A DNA stretch of 64,000 nucleotides from an uncultured Clostridia bacterium (GTDB lineage Bacteria > Bacillota > Clostridia > Lachnospirales > Anaerotignaceae), in the NCBI GenBank assembly GCA_910583755.1, contig CAJTZO010000002.1, positions 1 to 64,000 on the forward strand, given 5' to 3'. The translations under genes were made by a program, and so were the position numbers. Below, one piece after another: positions 48,828-56,927 of the stretch. The notes below the pieces were generated by a model. That model did no database searches. It saw only the letters and a list, made by a program, of their open reading frames with translations, and had not been told where the DNA came from. Each line of letters begins with the position of its first letter. Within the stretch, counting starts at the first letter, position 1.

Positions 48828-50142
48828 ACTGTTAAAGTTTTTTTCTGCTTTTATGGTATTTTTTATTACAGCTTGTGAAACCACAGTGGAGGATACACCA
48901 ACTGCAAAACAGCCTTCAAAAGAAATGGGACAGGTTATTATTGCAGAAGGAATATCAAAAAAAAATAATCAAGCAATACCACAGCAGAAAAATGAGATAC
49001 AACCATTAGAGGAAGAAAATGAAGAAAACATAAAAGAGCAAAACAAGGAAGAAACAAAAAAAGAAGAAACAAAAGAGGAGGATAAAAAAGAGAAAGGACA
49101 GGAAAAAGAGATATCAAAAGAATCTCCCAAAGAAAAATATGATAAGCCAAAGACAAGTTCTTTTTTAAATTGGGGAGAATCACAATATTGGGCAAAATTA
49201 AAAACAGCAGCAGAAATAGCAAGTTCTTTTTATCAAAATAATGGGACTCGTTTTACATTACTCAGTAAGGAAGGGAAACTTTATAATAATAGTACAGATT
49301 CTTATGTAACAACAAATTATTTAATGAATCATGGCTTTTTGGAAGAAGATTTTTCTGACTTTCCTTGTGATATTTTGCTCATCAAAGGAAGTGATATAGA
49401 CGAGGTAGAAGTACCTTCTTCTTCCTTAAATGTTGGTATTTTTACAGCAATAAGGCAGCCTTCCGGAAATAAAGTCATGATTTCTTCTGCAAAAGAAAAA
49501 ATAGGGATTATTTCAGAAGAAAATTACCAAAGATTGTTAAAAAAATATAATGTTTCTTATGGAGCCGTAAAAAAACTTTCGCCCAATATGGAGGAATATG
49601 AAAGAATATTAAATTTCATTCGTGTGTATGAAGGAAATTATGATAATTATTATGTGAGAGACATCCGAATGGACAAAAAATATGCTGTTGTTACATTTTC
49701 TACAAAAAACACAACCAGTAATGTCAAGCAATATGTGTTGGTAAATGAAGATGGCTTTTGGGAAGTTGCCATCAGTAATTTGGATACACAATCTAATTTG
49801 GATTATGCTGTCAATAGTGTATTGCCAGATTTTAATTTATCTTTATTACCACCTTATAATATTTCTTTTTATAAAAATGATATGTTAGCAGATTTTTCGG
49901 AAATATTAAAATCTATGATATTTTATGAATTGATAGAGCAACAAACACAGGTGGAATATATTTGTGCAACAACAAATTATTGTTATATTGTGCTTTATGG
50001 TGGGGAAAAATATTTAGGTAAAAAACAAAATGAAAATTGGGATATTAAAAAAGTAAAATCTTCCTCTGATGCAATAAATTCTATGGAACTAGATAATAAA
50101 AATGCTCCTACTTTTATTGTGTTAGATGAAGAAAGGGAGTAA
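48820..50142 (+). CDS. Lipoprotein with charged Lys/Glu linker, unknown function
   Basis: 440 aa. Lipobox FFITAC (Cys19), then about 90 residues of Lys/Glu-rich low-complexity linker (EETKKEETKEEDKKEKG), then a 300-residue extracellular domain with Tyr/Asn-rich strands (YYVRDIRMDKKYAVVTFSTKN, FWEVAISNLD) that I cannot assign. TTG at 48820 is preferred: AAAGG is 9 nt upstream, whereas an ATG at 48811 directly abuts that site. Co-expressed with the upstream 137-aa gene; followed 4 bp later by ybaK. Confidence 0.72.
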   Translation: MNKLLKFFSAFMVFFITACETTVEDTPTAKQPSKEMGQVIIAEGISKKNNQAIPQQKNEIQPLEEENEENIKEQNKEETKKEETKEEDKKEKGQEKEISKESPKEKYDKPKTSSFLNWGESQYWAKLKTAAEIASSFYQNNGTRFTLLSKEGKLYNNSTDSYVTTNYLMNHGFLEEDFSDFPCDILLIKGSDIDEVEVPSSSLNVGIFTAIRQPSGNKVMISSAKEKIGIISEENYQRLLKKYNVSYGAVKKLSPNMEEYERILNFIRVYEGNYDNYYVRDIRMDKKYAVVTFSTKNTTSNVKQYVLVNEDGFWEVAISNLDTQSNLDYAVNSVLPDFNLSLLPPYNISFYKNDMLADFSEILKSMIFYELIEQQTQVEYICATTNYCYIVLYGGEKYLGKKQNENWDIKKVKSSSDAINSMELDNKNAPTFIVLDEERE

Positions 50143-50146
50143 GTTT

Positions 50147-50608
50147 ATGACAAAAACAAATGCCATGCGATTATTAGAACAAAATAAAATTGCGTATGAA
50201 ACAGCAGAGTATGAATATGATGAAAACAATCTTTCAGGAATCCATGCAGCGGAATGTATTGGCTTGCCAGCAGAACAAGTTTTTAAAACCCTTGTAACAA
50301 AAGGGGATAAAACAGGGATTCTTGTTTTTTGTATTCCAGTAAATTCAGAGTTAGATTTAAAAAAAGCTGCGGCTGTTTCAGGAAATAAAAAAGTAGAAAT
50401 GACACATATGAAAGATTTATTAGCACTAACGGGCTACATAAGAGGGGGCTGTTCTCCTATTGGTATGAAAAAGAAATATCCAACATATATTGATGAAACG
50501 GCGGTTCTTTTTGACAAAATTGCAGTTAGTGCAGGAATTCGAGGACAGCAAATCTTAATTGCACCAGAAGATTTGATTGATTTTATACAAGCTTCCTTTC
50601 TCATTTGA
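50147..50608 (+). CDS. ybaK: Cys-tRNA(Pro)/Cys-tRNA(Cys) deacylase YbaK/EbsC
   Basis: 153 aa. Editing-domain fold: TKTNAMRLLEQNKIAYETAEY, GIHAAECIGLPAEQVFKTLVTKGD with the catalytic Lys, LDLKKAAAVSGNKKVEM, and GGCSPIGMKKKYPTYID. It hydrolyses mischarged Cys-tRNA(Pro). GGGAG ribosome site. Last gene of the three-gene run starting at 48414. Confidence 0.93.
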   Translation: MTKTNAMRLLEQNKIAYETAEYEYDENNLSGIHAAECIGLPAEQVFKTLVTKGDKTGILVFCIPVNSELDLKKAAAVSGNKKVEMTHMKDLLALTGYIRGGCSPIGMKKKYPTYIDETAVLFDKIAVSAGIRGQQILIAPEDLIDFIQASFLI

Positions 50609-50726
50609 AAAAAGAAGAAAAATTTTGATTATGTTTCATAGAATAGGAATTAGGTTGGTAAGTCATTTTTTTGATAAATTAAGTAAAAAAGTGAATAGAT
50701 GGAATTCATAAAAAAAGGAGGGTACT

Positions 50727-51026
50727 ATGCGACATAATATTTATGAAAAAGGATATGGATATATTCCCCGTTTGATTATGGAGGATAGGCGTCTTTCTGC
50801 TCTTTCGAAATCCATTTATGCTTATTTTTGTAGTTTTTCGGAAGGGAAAGCTTCTATTTTTCCAGCACAAGATAAGATTTTAGCTGACTTAAATATGACA
50901 GAAGAAGTATATCGAACCCATTTTCAACTGCTTGTAAGATGTGGTTATATTTCGTTGCAGCAAGAAAAACGTTCTGATGGTGGTGTTAGAAATATTTTTA
51001 CGTTGCAAAAACAAATTGAATTTTAA
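50727..51026 (+). CDS. Small winged-helix protein (HTH_36-like)
   Basis: 99 aa, AGGAGGG ribosome site. YGYIPRLIMEDRRLSALSKSIYAYFCSFSEGKASIFPAQDKILADLNMTEEVYRTHFQLLVRCGYISLQQEK resembles the N-terminal winged helix of phage/plasmid replication initiators (HTH_36), including the wing. Such proteins are usually longer; this one ends after the wing, so it is a stand-alone DNA-binding domain or a truncated initiator. It is immediately followed by the best-preserved dispersed element. Confidence 0.75.
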   Translation: MRHNIYEKGYGYIPRLIMEDRRLSALSKSIYAYFCSFSEGKASIFPAQDKILADLNMTEEVYRTHFQLLVRCGYISLQQEKRSDGGVRNIFTLQKQIEF

Positions 51027-51046
51027 ATGTGTCACTGTTGACACAT
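51027..51046 (+). repeat. Left 20-bp flanking direct repeat of the element (palindromic)
   Basis: ATGTGTCACTGTTGACACAT, itself a TGTGTCA/TGACACA hairpin directly after the HTH gene stop. Matches 51268-51287 at 19 of 20 positions. Confidence 0.85.
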
Positions 51047-51267
51047 TCAGTCTGTCAATAAAGTCTTTTTTTGTGGGTTTTATCCACACCCACCAACTTT
51101 TTTAAAAAAGTTGGGTAAAAAACTTATAAGGAAAAGTTAGCGTTTTTCCTTATAAAATCAATCCTTTTTAAGGAAACGAAGTTTCCGCTAAAAGTTCTTT
51201 GCTTCTTTCTTTCAAGAAAGAAGTAAGAGTTTGAGAGCAACGCTCTCAAGATTTTTTGACAAGCTGA
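51047..51267 (+). repeat. Dispersed stem-loop element, full reference copy
   Basis: 221 bp with terminal inverted repeats TCAGTCTGTCAA (51047-51058) and TTGACAAGCTGA (51256-51267), 10 of 12 pairing. Modules in order: ATAAAGTCTTTTTTTG; GTGGGTTTTATCCACAC; palindrome CCAACTTTTTTAAAAAAGTT; GTTAGCGTTTTTCCTTATAAAATCA; GGAAACGAAGTTTCC; TTCTTTCTTTCAAGAAAGAA palindrome; GAGAGCAACGCTCTC palindrome; ATTTTTTGAC. No open frame of any length. It is the longest and cleanest copy in the window. Confidence 0.9.
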
Positions 51268-51293
51268 ATGTGTCATTGTTGACACATTTTTTA
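51268..51293 (+). terminator. Right flanking repeat doubling as terminator of the HTH gene
   Basis: ATGTGTCATTGTTGACACAT followed by TTTTTTATT: a TGTGTCA/TGACACA hairpin and T-run. Only the right copy has the T-run, so this is probably the original terminator and the left copy a duplicate. Confidence 0.7.
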
Positions 51294-51641
51294 TTTTCGA
51301 AAAGTGCTAAAAAAGAGATAAAAATATAGTATTATTAAAATCTTTCTTTTTTCGATTTTACTAATTCCTTTTTCTGATATTTTGAGCAATATGACGATTT
51401 TTTTAATAAAATTTTTAAAAAATGATTTTCTTTTTTGATTTTGCTAAAAAATATGACAAAGGAATTTTTTTTATTTTACAAAAATAAAAAATAATTTTTA
51501 AAATTTTACATAAAATATAAAAGATAAATTTCTTTTTTTATTTGTTTTTCAATACTACCTTTTCTGTTTTTTCTTTTGTTTCATCAAAAATTACAAACTG
51601 TGTTATTTGATACTTTTTTTAAGCTCCAAAAAAAGGAAATC

Positions 51642-51670
51642 TTGTGTTTTTATTTTGTGCTTGTTATAAT
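51642..51670 (+). promoter_or_regulatory. Sigma-A-like promoter of the 32-codon orphan frame
   Basis: TTGTGT (51642-51647), 17-nt spacer, TATAAT (51665-51670). The 350 bp before it (51294-51640) are extremely AT-rich and hold no gene I can see. Confidence 0.6.
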
Positions 51671-51711
51671 AGCCAAAAATAAAACAGTTTAGAAATTGAG
51701 GTGAAAAGACT

Positions 51712-51810
51712 ATGAGAAAGAAAACAAAAAAATTAATGTTGTCTTTATTATTAGCGTCTATGGCAGTAAGTGTCTTTCTGCCTCTGACAACAATAAATTG
51801 GTATTTTTAA
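51712..51810 (+). CDS. Short frame encoding a signal-peptide-like 32-aa product
   Basis: ATG with GAGGTG 8 nt upstream and the promoter above. The product MRKKTKKLMLSLLLASMAVS then VFLPLTTINWYF is a textbook positively charged plus hydrophobic secretion signal with nothing after it. Either the start of a secreted-protein gene whose remainder was deleted, or a functional tiny membrane peptide. A bidirectional terminator follows at 51879. Confidence 0.5.
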   Translation: MRKKTKKLMLSLLLASMAVSVFLPLTTINWYF

Positions 51811-51878
51811 AAAAGAAGCTAAAAGAATTTTATATATGATTTTTGAAAGATATTAACTATTTTGAAAAGAAGTTGATG

Positions 51879-51912
51879 AAAGGTTTGGGGGCAAAGCCCC
51901 CAAACCTTTTGT
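51879..51912. terminator. Bidirectional terminator before spoIVA
   Basis: AAAGGTTTGGGGGC aaa GCCCCCAAACCTTT, 14-bp perfect stem with TTGTTTT after it; serves the minus-strand spoIVA and the plus-strand short frame. Confidence 0.85.
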
Positions 51913-51913
51913 T

Positions 51914-53395
51914 TTATAATATAATACAAATTAGTCCACCGCTGCCTTCATTTACAATTTTTTGTAATGTTTCTTGCAGTTTAATTTGTGCTTCTTCTGG
52001 CATTCTATAAATTTTATTTTGCATACCATCACTTACCATAGATTGTAAGGTTCTTCCAAAGATATTTAAGTCCCATATTTTTTGTGGGTTTACATCATAG
52101 TCTTGTATTAGACTATCAATAAATTCTTTAGATTGTTCTTCATTACCTATGATAGGAGAAACTTCTGTTTCGATATCCGCTTTAATCATATGAATAGATT
52201 CCCCTTTTGCTTTTAATTTAATACCAAAACGAGAACCTTGCTTAAATACTTCTGGTTGTTCTAACTTTACTTCCTCAAAGACAGGAGATACAACACCATA
52301 TCCTTTTCTTTTTACATCATGAAGGGCAGATTCTATTTTGTCATATTTCTTTTTGATATCAGAAAGCATTTTAATAGTAGAAATTAATTGTGAATCATTT
52401 TCAATTGGCATGTCAATGGTTTCACTCAATATTTTATAAAATAAGCTGTCATCCACAGATAAAGCAATATCAATAGCCCCTTCTCCTAACATAATACCAT
52501 CTGTATAGGCTTTTTTTATGTACTCATTTTGTTCTAATGTATCAAGATTTTCTTTTACATCTGTCAGCTTTTCGACTGTGTTCATTAAGTTTTTTAAGCT
52601 TGTGATAATGCTTTGTTTTAACCAATGATTTTCTTCTAATGTTTCAATCCATGTTGGAAAATGAAGACGAATCTCTTTCATAGGAAATTCATAAAGTACT
52701 TTTTCAAGTATATTTTTGATGTCTTCACTTTTTAATTGTGCACAGTTAACAGGTAATACAGGAATATTATATTTTTCAGATAATTCTTGTTGTAAAGAAA
52801 CAGTATCATCACTGTAAGGTCTTGCTGTATTTAAAAGTACAATAAAAGGTTTTCCAATTTGTTTTAATTCGTTAATGACTCTTTGTTCTGCATCTTCGTA
52901 ACTTTCTCGTGATAAATCTGTAACACTACCATCTGTAGTGATGACAATACCAATCGTAGAATGGTCTGTAATCACTTTTTTTGTGCCTAATTCGGCTGCT
53001 TCTAAAAAAGGCATTGGTTCCTGTGACCAAGGAGTATGTACCATACGAGGTGTGTTTTCTTCTTCCATATGTCCTTCTGCTTCTGGTACAATATAGCCTA
53101 CACAATCAATCATACGCACTTTTAGATTAACATCATCTCCAACTGTAATGGCAACTGCTTCATTAGGGACAAATTTTGGCTCTGTTGTCATAATGTTTTT
53201 ACCAGATGCAGATTGTGGTAATTCGTCTTGCGCACGTTCCCTTGCATAATTATTTTCTATGTTTGGTAATACCAGTAAATCCATAAAACGTTTGATAAAA
53301 GTAGATTTTCCAGTGCGAACTGGTCCCACAATGCCTAAATAAACACAGCCATCTGTTCGTTCTGCAATGTCTTTGTAAATGTCAAATTGTTCCAT
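51914..53395 (-). CDS. spoIVA: Stage IV sporulation protein A (spore coat ATPase)
   Basis: 493 aa, the standard length. N-terminal TRAFAC-like ATPase domain with Walker A VGPVRTGKSTFIKRF near residue 24 and ARERAQDELPQSASGKNIMTTEPKF; middle helical region; C-terminal end GSGGLICIIL is the family's conserved tail needed for polymerisation. It forms the coat basement layer around the forespore using ATP hydrolysis. AGGAGG ribosome site and a sigma-E-like promoter about 100 bp upstream. Confidence 0.97.
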   Translation of the reverse strand: MEQFDIYKDIAERTDGCVYLGIVGPVRTGKSTFIKRFMDLLVLPNIENNYARERAQDELPQSASGKNIMTTEPKFVPNEAVAITVGDDVNLKVRMIDCVGYIVPEAEGHMEEENTPRMVHTPWSQEPMPFLEAAELGTKKVITDHSTIGIVITTDGSVTDLSRESYEDAEQRVINELKQIGKPFIVLLNTARPYSDDTVSLQQELSEKYNIPVLPVNCAQLKSEDIKNILEKVLYEFPMKEIRLHFPTWIETLEENHWLKQSIITSLKNLMNTVEKLTDVKENLDTLEQNEYIKKAYTDGIMLGEGAIDIALSVDDSLFYKILSETIDMPIENDSQLISTIKMLSDIKKKYDKIESALHDVKRKGYGVVSPVFEEVKLEQPEVFKQGSRFGIKLKAKGESIHMIKADIETEVSPIIGNEEQSKEFIDSLIQDYDVNPQKIWDLNIFGRTLQSMVSDGMQNKIYRMPEEAQIKLQETLQKIVNEGSGGLICIIL

Positions 53396-53493
53396 AAAAA
53401 TCCTCCTTTAGTGAAAAAATAAAAATCTTGAGGTGATGACCTACATTTAACCTTCCCAAATTCTGCAATTTTTTTAAAAATGTATCCATACAA

Positions 53494-53523
53494 TATATAT
53501 GAAAAATGCTTGTTTAATATGTC
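53494..53523 (-). promoter_or_regulatory. Candidate sigma-E promoter of spoIVA
   Basis: On the minus strand GACATATT (53516-53523), 14-nt spacer, CATATATA (53494-53501). The -35 is one base from the sigma-E form GTCATATT; the -10 is partial (consensus CATACAnT). Spacing and gene fit mother-cell expression. Confidence 0.45.
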
Positions 53524-53624
53524 AGTTCTCTATTTTTTACAAAAAAAGGAAAACATTTTTCCTCCTTTAATTATATTTTAATAAAAGTTTTGTTATATTT
53601 TTGTAATAATTTTGTAATTTTGGG

Positions 53625-53653
53625 TTTACCAATTTGAAAAATTATATTATAAT
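53625..53653 (+). promoter_or_regulatory. Sigma-A promoter of the hlyD-sepF-divIVA run
   Basis: TTTACC (53625-53630), 17-nt spacer, TATAAT (53648-53653), 30 bp before the ribosome site of the first gene. Confidence 0.65.
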
Positions 53654-53692
53654 AAAACAATGCCTAAATGCGTAACGTAAAGGAGGGTGTTT

Positions 53693-55306
53693 ATGGCAGA
53701 GGAAAATTCAAATAGAAAAAAAAGTACAACAAAAAGACAAACACCAATAAAAAGAAAAAGAACAACCCAAAGACCACAAAAAACAAAAAAGGTAAAAAGG
53801 CAGCAAGTTGCTAGAAAACTACCTGCACCAAAAGGCAGCTATAAAATATTTACGATTATGATATTTTTGTTTTTTACAATTTATCTTTGTGGCTACATAT
53901 TGGTTTTTTTAAGTAGACCTTCTGTGCCTGTGGAAATGGTAACCTATGGTAGTATTGAAAGTGCTTCTTCTTTAAAAGGCTTGATTATTAGAGAAGAATA
54001 TCTTGTAACAAGTGATAGGGCAGGTATGCCAGTTTACAATTTTTCTGAAAATGAAAAAGTACCAAAAGGGGAAACCATATGCATTATTAGGGATGAAGAA
54101 ACATCTTCTGTTATAGAAGATAAAATTGATACCATTGATAAAGATATTTTAAAAAATTTACAAAAAAGAAGTGACCTTTCTATTTTTCAAGAGGATATTT
54201 CTCGTGTGGAAAATAATATTACACAATTAATCAGTGCTTACAATGGAAAATTTATGGGCGAAAATATTATGGATATTGCATCTTTAAAAAATCAAATTGC
54301 GTCCGAAATGAACCAAAGAACAGAAATCTGGTTGACAGAAAATGTAGAAAGTTTATCCAATCTTTCAGAAGAAAAAAATAGGTATCAGCAACAGTTAGCA
54401 GATAATACCTCTACAGTAAAAGCAGAAAAAAGTGGTTTACTTTCTTTTCAAATTGATGGGCAAGAAGATGTATTAACTCCTGAAAATTTAGATGCGATAG
54501 AACAAAAACAAGTTTCTTCCCAAATAACACCGAAATATCTTTCGAAAACAGGTGCAGTGGAGGAAAATGAGGTAATGTTTAAAATTGTAACAAGTAATAA
54601 ATGGTATGTGGTTTCTTATTTACCTCCAGAAGTGGTAAGTGGCTGGCAGGAAGGAAATACAAAATATTTATATACGATGATTAATGATGAGGAAAAAAGA
54701 TTTCCAGTAGTGGTAGAAACACTGTCTATCAATGAAAAAGAGGCTAGGGTAGTGTTTAGTGCAACACAGGATATTTTAAGTGTCATTGGTTTAAGAAATA
54801 TCTCTTTCCGTGTACAAAGTACATCTTTGGAGGGAATTAAAATACCAAATAGTGCAATTATAGAAAAAACAGTGTTAAAAATTCCAGTTGCTTGTATTGT
54901 AGAGGAGGATACAGGACAGCAGGGTGTTTATAAAGTTACAAACGGAAAAAGAGAGTTTGTATCATTACAGTTGACAAGATATAGCTTAGCAGAAGGCTTT
55001 GGCTATGTTGTACAAGACTTTAACAATTTAAAAGTTGGAGATACAATATTACAAGGAACAGAAGAAAGCAATGGAAATTATGTGATAAATGAAGATGCTA
55101 CTAGTTATGCCGTTAGTGAGGTAGAAACGATGAAAGGTGTTTTTGTAGGAAACAGTTCGATTGCCAAATTTACAACGATTACTATTTTAGGACAAAATGA
55201 AGAATATACCATTGTAAGTCCGGGAAGCAGTTCCTATGAATTGCGGGCTTATGATACTATCGTTTCAGATGCGAAAAATATTGGAGAAAATCAAACATTA
55301 TATTAG
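53693..55306 (+). CDS. HlyD-like membrane-fusion/adaptor protein
   Basis: 537 aa. Basic, Lys/Arg/Thr-rich cytoplasmic N-terminus (about 1-50), one membrane helix (about 52-76), then an extracellular HlyD-like region: a biotinyl-lipoyl-like half near GLIIREEYLVTSDRAG, a coiled-coil (about 140-245) and the returning half with GLLSFQIDG and IPNSAIIEKTVLKIPVACIVEE. This protein begins the sepF cluster in many Clostridia, where its role is not defined; no partner transporter is adjacent. AGGAGG directly upstream; start at ATG 53693. Confidence 0.82.
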   Translation: MAEENSNRKKSTTKRQTPIKRKRTTQRPQKTKKVKRQQVARKLPAPKGSYKIFTIMIFLFFTIYLCGYILVFLSRPSVPVEMVTYGSIESASSLKGLIIREEYLVTSDRAGMPVYNFSENEKVPKGETICIIRDEETSSVIEDKIDTIDKDILKNLQKRSDLSIFQEDISRVENNITQLISAYNGKFMGENIMDIASLKNQIASEMNQRTEIWLTENVESLSNLSEEKNRYQQQLADNTSTVKAEKSGLLSFQIDGQEDVLTPENLDAIEQKQVSSQITPKYLSKTGAVEENEVMFKIVTSNKWYVVSYLPPEVVSGWQEGNTKYLYTMINDEEKRFPVVVETLSINEKEARVVFSATQDILSVIGLRNISFRVQSTSLEGIKIPNSAIIEKTVLKIPVACIVEEDTGQQGVYKVTNGKREFVSLQLTRYSLAEGFGYVVQDFNNLKVGDTILQGTEESNGNYVINEDATSYAVSEVETMKGVFVGNSSIAKFTTITILGQNEEYTIVSPGSSSYELRAYDTIVSDAKNIGENQTLY

Positions 55307-55325
55307 GAAAGTGAGGAACCATTTT

Positions 55326-56024
55326 ATGGGAGAAATTCAACAAAATATAGCAGAAATTCAACAAAGAATAAATAGTGCAGCACAAAAAAGTGGCAGAAAT
55401 CAAGAAGACATTTTATTGTTGGCTGTCAGTAAAACCATTGATGCAGAACGGATTCAGGAGGCAGTGGATTGTGGTTTAACAGAATTAGGAGAAAACAAAG
55501 TACAAGAAATTTTGGAAAAATATGAGAAATTAAAAAATGTGTCCTGGCATTTGATTGGACATCTGCAAACAAATAAGGTAAAATATATCATTGATAAAGT
55601 AAAAATGATTCATTCTGTAGATAGTTTGAAGTTAGCAGAAGAAATTAATAAGCGTGCAAAACAATCCAACGTGATTATGGATATTTTGGTAGAAGTAAAC
55701 ATGGAACAAGAAGAAAGTAAGTTCGGTGTTTCACCAGAAGATACACTTTCTTTGATACAAAAGATTGCTTTTTTAGACAATATTCGCGTAAAAGGTCTTA
55801 TGACAGTGGCGCCTTTTGTCGATAATCCAGAAGAAAACAGGGATTGTTTCAGAAGAATGAAGCAATTACTGGTTGACATTAATAATGAAAAAATTGATAA
55901 TGTACATATGAACGTTTTATCAATGGGCATGTCAAATGATTTTGAAGTGGCTATTGAGGAAGGCGCAACCATCGTGAGAGTTGGAACCAATATTTTCGGC
56001 AAAAGAATTTATCCTCAGAAATAA
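55326..56024 (+). CDS. yggS: PLP homeostasis protein YggS (YlmE)
   Basis: 232 aa, alanine-racemase-like barrel binding pyridoxal phosphate on Lys36 in LLAVSKTIDA. GENKVQEILEKYE, WHLIGHLQTNKVKYI, HSVDSLKLAEEIN, EVNMEQEESKFGV and LSMGMSNDFEVAIEEGATIVRVGTNIFG are all family marks. It carries PLP and affects amino acid balance; no enzymatic activity is expected. Start at 55326 with GAGGA upstream, 19 bp after the previous stop. Position before sepF as in B. subtilis ylmE-ylmF. Confidence 0.95.
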   Translation: MGEIQQNIAEIQQRINSAAQKSGRNQEDILLLAVSKTIDAERIQEAVDCGLTELGENKVQEILEKYEKLKNVSWHLIGHLQTNKVKYIIDKVKMIHSVDSLKLAEEINKRAKQSNVIMDILVEVNMEQEESKFGVSPEDTLSLIQKIAFLDNIRVKGLMTVAPFVDNPEENRDCFRRMKQLLVDINNEKIDNVHMNVLSMGMSNDFEVAIEEGATIVRVGTNIFGKRIYPQK

Positions 56025-56074
56025 AAAACGAAGGATAAAACCAGAGTCAAATAAGATATGGGAGGATTTGTAAC

Positions 56075-56611
56075 GTGGCAAAGGTATTTGATAGATTAAG
56101 GGACTTGATGTTTGGTGAATATGATGAGCCTTATGATGAGGACCCAGAATATGATGAACCTTATGATAATGAACCAGATGAAGACGAACCGCCGGCCAGA
56201 CGTCGTACCCCTTTAAGAGATGTAAATAAAAATAGAGAACCTGAATATACATCCGGAAGAAGAACTCCTTCTACAGGTAGAGCAAATCCGAATGTGTATA
56301 GTATTAATACAAATGTTCAAATGCAAGTAGTCGTTATCCAGCCCACTTGTTATGAGGATGCACAACAAATTTGTGACCAAGTAAAAGCAAAAAAACCGGT
56401 TGTTGTAAATTTAGAACAAGTGGAATATCCGGTTGCACAAAGAATTATGGATTTTTTAAGTGGAACTTGTTATTCCTTAGAGGGCAGTATTCAAAGGGTG
56501 GCAAATAACATTTTTGTGATTGCACCTGAAAATGTAGAGATTTCCGGCGAATTTAAAGAGGAAATCAAAAGCAGAAGTAGTGTTGTTTTCCCTTGGGCAA
56601 GTAATAAATAA
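56075..56611 (+). CDS. sepF: Cell division protein SepF
   Basis: 178 aa, GTG start with GGGAGG upstream. N-terminal membrane-targeting helix (AKVFDRLRDLMFG), an acidic disordered linker (DEPYDEDPEYDEPYD repeats) and the C-terminal SepF core (about 88-165) VVVIQPTCYEDAQQICDQVKAKKPVVVNLE then RIMDFLSGTCYSLEGSIQRVANNIFVIAP. SepF anchors FtsZ to the membrane and shapes the septum. Confidence 0.95.
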   Translation: MAKVFDRLRDLMFGEYDEPYDEDPEYDEPYDNEPDEDEPPARRRTPLRDVNKNREPEYTSGRRTPSTGRANPNVYSINTNVQMQVVVIQPTCYEDAQQICDQVKAKKPVVVNLEQVEYPVAQRIMDFLSGTCYSLEGSIQRVANNIFVIAPENVEISGEFKEEIKSRSSVVFPWASNK

Positions 56612-56631
56612 AAAAAAGAAAGGCAGAGTAT

Positions 56632-56910
56632 ATGCAAATATTATTGATACAAACAGTGAGCACTTTTTTTAAGCTATTGGAGTTTTTAATATTCGCACGT
56701 GTTATATTATCCTGGATTCCAATTGGACGAAATAATTCATTGGTACAACTTTTGTATACCTTAACAGAACCAATTCTTTCTCCAATACGGTCTTTATTGG
56801 ATAAATCACCGTTAGGTGGCATGATGCTTGATTTTTCTGCTTGGTTTGCAGTCATTTTATTGTATTTTGTTGAAATGCTAATTATCAATGCTTTGATGGG
56901 ATTATTTTAA
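56632..56910 (+). CDS. YggT family membrane protein
   Basis: 92 aa with two hydrophobic segments and between them the family motif SWIPIGRNNSLVQLLYTLTEPILSPIRSLL. Integral membrane protein of the division cluster (ylmG in B. subtilis); exact role unknown. AAAGGCAG ribosome region, 20 bp after sepF. Confidence 0.92.
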   Translation: MQILLIQTVSTFFKLLEFLIFARVILSWIPIGRNNSLVQLLYTLTEPILSPIRSLLDKSPLGGMMLDFSAWFAVILLYFVEMLIINALMGLF

Positions 56911-56927
56911 AAAAGGAATGATTTTGA

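Noticed and set aside
4605..51267. CRISPR array as explanation for the repeated sequences
   Set aside because: Copies are single, dispersed by kilobases and in both orientations, with no regular spacers and no cas genes.
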